Assembly: GCA_025359105.1 (NCBI GenBank)
Contig: JANYHK010000047.1
Coordinates: 1-64,000 of the forward strand
Reading direction: 5' to 3'
DNA from: Myxococcales bacterium
Lineage (GTDB): Bacteria; Myxococcota_A; Polyangia; Polyangiales; Polyangiaceae
DNA length: 64,000 nt
Shown: positions 62,526 through 64,000 of the stretch, in pieces
Numbering within the stretch: position 1 is the stretch's first letter
How the letters are laid out: every line of letters begins with the position of its first letter
The notes under the pieces: model-generated
Database searches by the model: none
What the model saw: the letters and a program-made list of their open reading frames with translations, nothing else
What the model was told of the DNA's origin: nothing
Position numbers and translations under genes: made by a program

Positions 62526-63791
62526 TCAGAGCCCAGGCGGGAGGACGATCGACTCGAGCGGAGTCGAGTCGAAGCACGTGCCGGGCTTCGGGATATCGGT
62601 GACCTCGTCCACCTCACACTGCTGGACCGGTCCGTTCATGTACTGCATCCAGAGGTCGTGGTAGCCGCCCTCGAAGTGGCGGTCGGGACGGCTCGCGCCC
62701 CACGAATTTTTGATGCGAATGAAGTCGATCGTAGCCGAATCGTCGAGCGCCGCGGTGAGCGCGGCGTCGCGCTTCTCGAGCGTGCCGGCGGGCAAGAGAC
62801 CGAAGCCGGGCACATTGCTGACCTGGTAGTCATCCATCACGACCATGTGACCGCCCTGCCGACCCGGCGTCGTCGGCGGCTTGCGGAACTGGCCGCCGTC
62901 CTCCATCGCGTTGAAGTCGACGTACCAGCTCATGATGACGGGCACGCTGTGCTGGAGCGCGACCTGGAAGCGCTTCTGGAAGTTGCGTCGCTCGTGCGCC
63001 GTGCTCGGGTAAGACGACTCGTTCCACGCGAGCGGGCCGCTGCGCGCGAAGCCGGAGCGCGTGCCGATGGCGTCGGCGAGCGTGGCCGTGACGTCCTTCT
63101 TGGTCTTCGCGTCCCAGACCTTCACGGGGATCGACTTGGCGGCCGAGATCTTGGTGCCGGCCGTGGAGGCCTTCTTGTCGAGCGTCTTGGAGGTGCTCAC
63201 GCCGAACACGCGGTTCATCTGCTGCACGACGGGATCGGCCAGCCCGAACGCCGCGTTGAGCTCCTTGCGCACGGTGGTGCGGTTGCGCCGCGCGGTCGCC
63301 GACTTGAGCGCTCCGTTCGCGAGCGAGGCGTTGATCGCGGCCTGCGCGCTCGCCTGGCGCTGGCTCATCTCGCTGTTCGCCTCGCTGGCGATGAAGTCAC
63401 CCTCGCTCATGACGCCGTAGCGGTTGATAAGCTCGGCGGCGGTGGAGTAGCTGCCGCCCGTCGAGATGCTGCTGCCGACGCCGCCGTTCGCGATTTGCTC
63501 GAACCAGTGCCAGTACGTCCAGTACGACTCGCTGAAGTTCGGCTCCTGGGCGGTGGCGTTCTTGTTCATCGCCTCGCTCCAGCTCGCCGTCGCGTAGATC
63601 CAGCAGTTGCCGATCGACTGGCGCTTCACCGCCGAGTGGTCGACCTCCGTGATCGCGTCGGTCGTCGCTTCTTCGGGGTTCACGTCGTCGGCCGAATTGG
63701 CGCCGGCCGAGCAGCCGGTGACGCCCGACGCGAGCGCGAGGAGGGAGCCGAGAAGCAGGTGGCGAACGGGGCGGGCGAGTTCGAAGGACAT
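62526..63791 (-). CDS. C1-type (papain-fold) cysteine protease lipoprotein
   Basis: A 421-residue lipoprotein (VTGC, Cys27). The catalytic residues are visible: Gln58 and Cys63 in QSIGNCWIYATASWSEAM, His in GGHMVVMDDYQ and Asn in RIKNSWG. It fits C1-family/bleomycin-hydrolase-like peptidases and is probably active outside the cytoplasm. The ATG at 63791 has GGAG eight bases upstream; the ATG three codons before has it too close. About 200 bases to the window end hold no gene I can support. Confidence 0.9.
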   Translation of the reverse strand: MSFELARPVRHLLLGSLLALASGVTGCSAGANSADDVNPEEATTDAITEVDHSAVKRQSIGNCWIYATASWSEAMNKNATAQEPNFSESYWTYWHWFEQIANGGVGSSISTGGSYSTAAELINRYGVMSEGDFIASEANSEMSQRQASAQAAINASLANGALKSATARRNRTTVRKELNAAFGLADPVVQQMNRVFGVSTSKTLDKKASTAGTKISAAKSIPVKVWDAKTKKDVTATLADAIGTRSGFARSGPLAWNESSYPSTAHERRNFQKRFQVALQHSVPVIMSWYVDFNAMEDGGQFRKPPTTPGRQGGHMVVMDDYQVSNVPGFGLLPAGTLEKRDAALTAALDDSATIDFIRIKNSWGASRPDRHFEGGYHDLWMQYMNGPVQQCEVDEVTDIPKPGTCFDSTPLESIVLPPGL

Positions 63792-64000
63792 GGGGGACAT
63801 CTCCGTGGTTGACGTCGAGCGCCCCGTTCTTGACACACATGTAGGAGGTTGTCCGGTAAAATCCTTCAACGTCGGGACATGTGGTCCCGCGGCCCCCTCG
63901 TGATTGCCGCTAAACTGGCATCAAAATCAGCGACATAGCGGTCATGGATCTGCGGGTCTGCGGTCGCACTCCGACGCTGGCAAGGACCTCCTTCGAGCCG

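Noticed and set aside
63944-64000. Open frame starting ATG GAT CTG at the right window edge
   Set aside because: No ribosome binding site and only 19 codons before the edge; not enough to support a gene.

Overview
The window is one contiguous stretch of high-GC chromosome. It has many secreted lipoproteins with Asp/Ala/Gly-rich linkers, two Hanks-type Ser/Thr kinases, FHA proteins, a sigma-54 activator, two ECF sigma factors and a PilZ protein. This mix suggests a Myxococcota bacterium of the Polyangia type; no single marker proves it.

Layout. 1-18.4 kb holds mixed housekeeping and envelope genes: an MBL hydrolase, a di-heme cytochrome lipoprotein, a thiolase, an ECF sigma/FecR pair, a Rieske oxygenase with a Cys-cluster partner, a PilZ protein, an OmpR-type two-component pair, a signal-peptidase-like protein that has lost its catalytic dyad, a double-FHA protein, a GbsR-like regulator, a DUF255 protein and a PcnB-like nucleotidyltransferase. 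A Ser/Thr kinase and dnaK follow, with a good terminator after dnaK. At 21.97 kb lies tRNA-Arg(CCG), abutted by the C-terminal remnant of a serine recombinase. Next comes a small block that looks like a cassette: an ECF42-like sigma factor with a YCII/DGPF protein, and HxlR with SRPBCC and TfoX-N proteins.

25.7-36.4 kb is the most interesting part. A Ser/Thr kinase (operon with a TPR/PEGA protein and a Cys-rich lipoprotein) is divergent from an FHA-type sigma-54 activator with a GAFSGA loop. Four surrounding transcription units that encode lipoproteins each carry a -24/-12 (GG-N10-GC) promoter. About 55-110 bases further upstream each has paired GGTAAC-type half-sites. I read this as a local kinase / FHA-activator / sigma-54 regulon controlling PepSY-like, SusE/F-like and Cys-rich surface lipoproteins. 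The promoters are visible in the sequence; the regulatory link is inference.

36.4-41.5 kb is a decayed zone. It holds fragments of a barrel-like and a BNR-like protein, a YihY/BrkB membrane protein, and an IS21-family element (38281-40894) with 8-bp target duplications. The element splits a methyltransferase gene, and its own istA has a one-base frameshift. 41.7-64 kb is again mostly envelope genes: a lipoprotein methyltransferase, a lysyl-oxidase-like lipoprotein, a PepSY lipoprotein, a DODA-type dioxygenase, a VOC protein, a stand-alone LanM-dehydratase-like (DUF4135) protein, a DTW protein, Cys-rich lipoproteins, an M13 peptidase, a three-gene set with a large secreted protein and a HEAT/vitellogenin-N-like protein, a cyclophilin, an acyl-CoA synthetase, and a C1-type cysteine protease lipoprotein.
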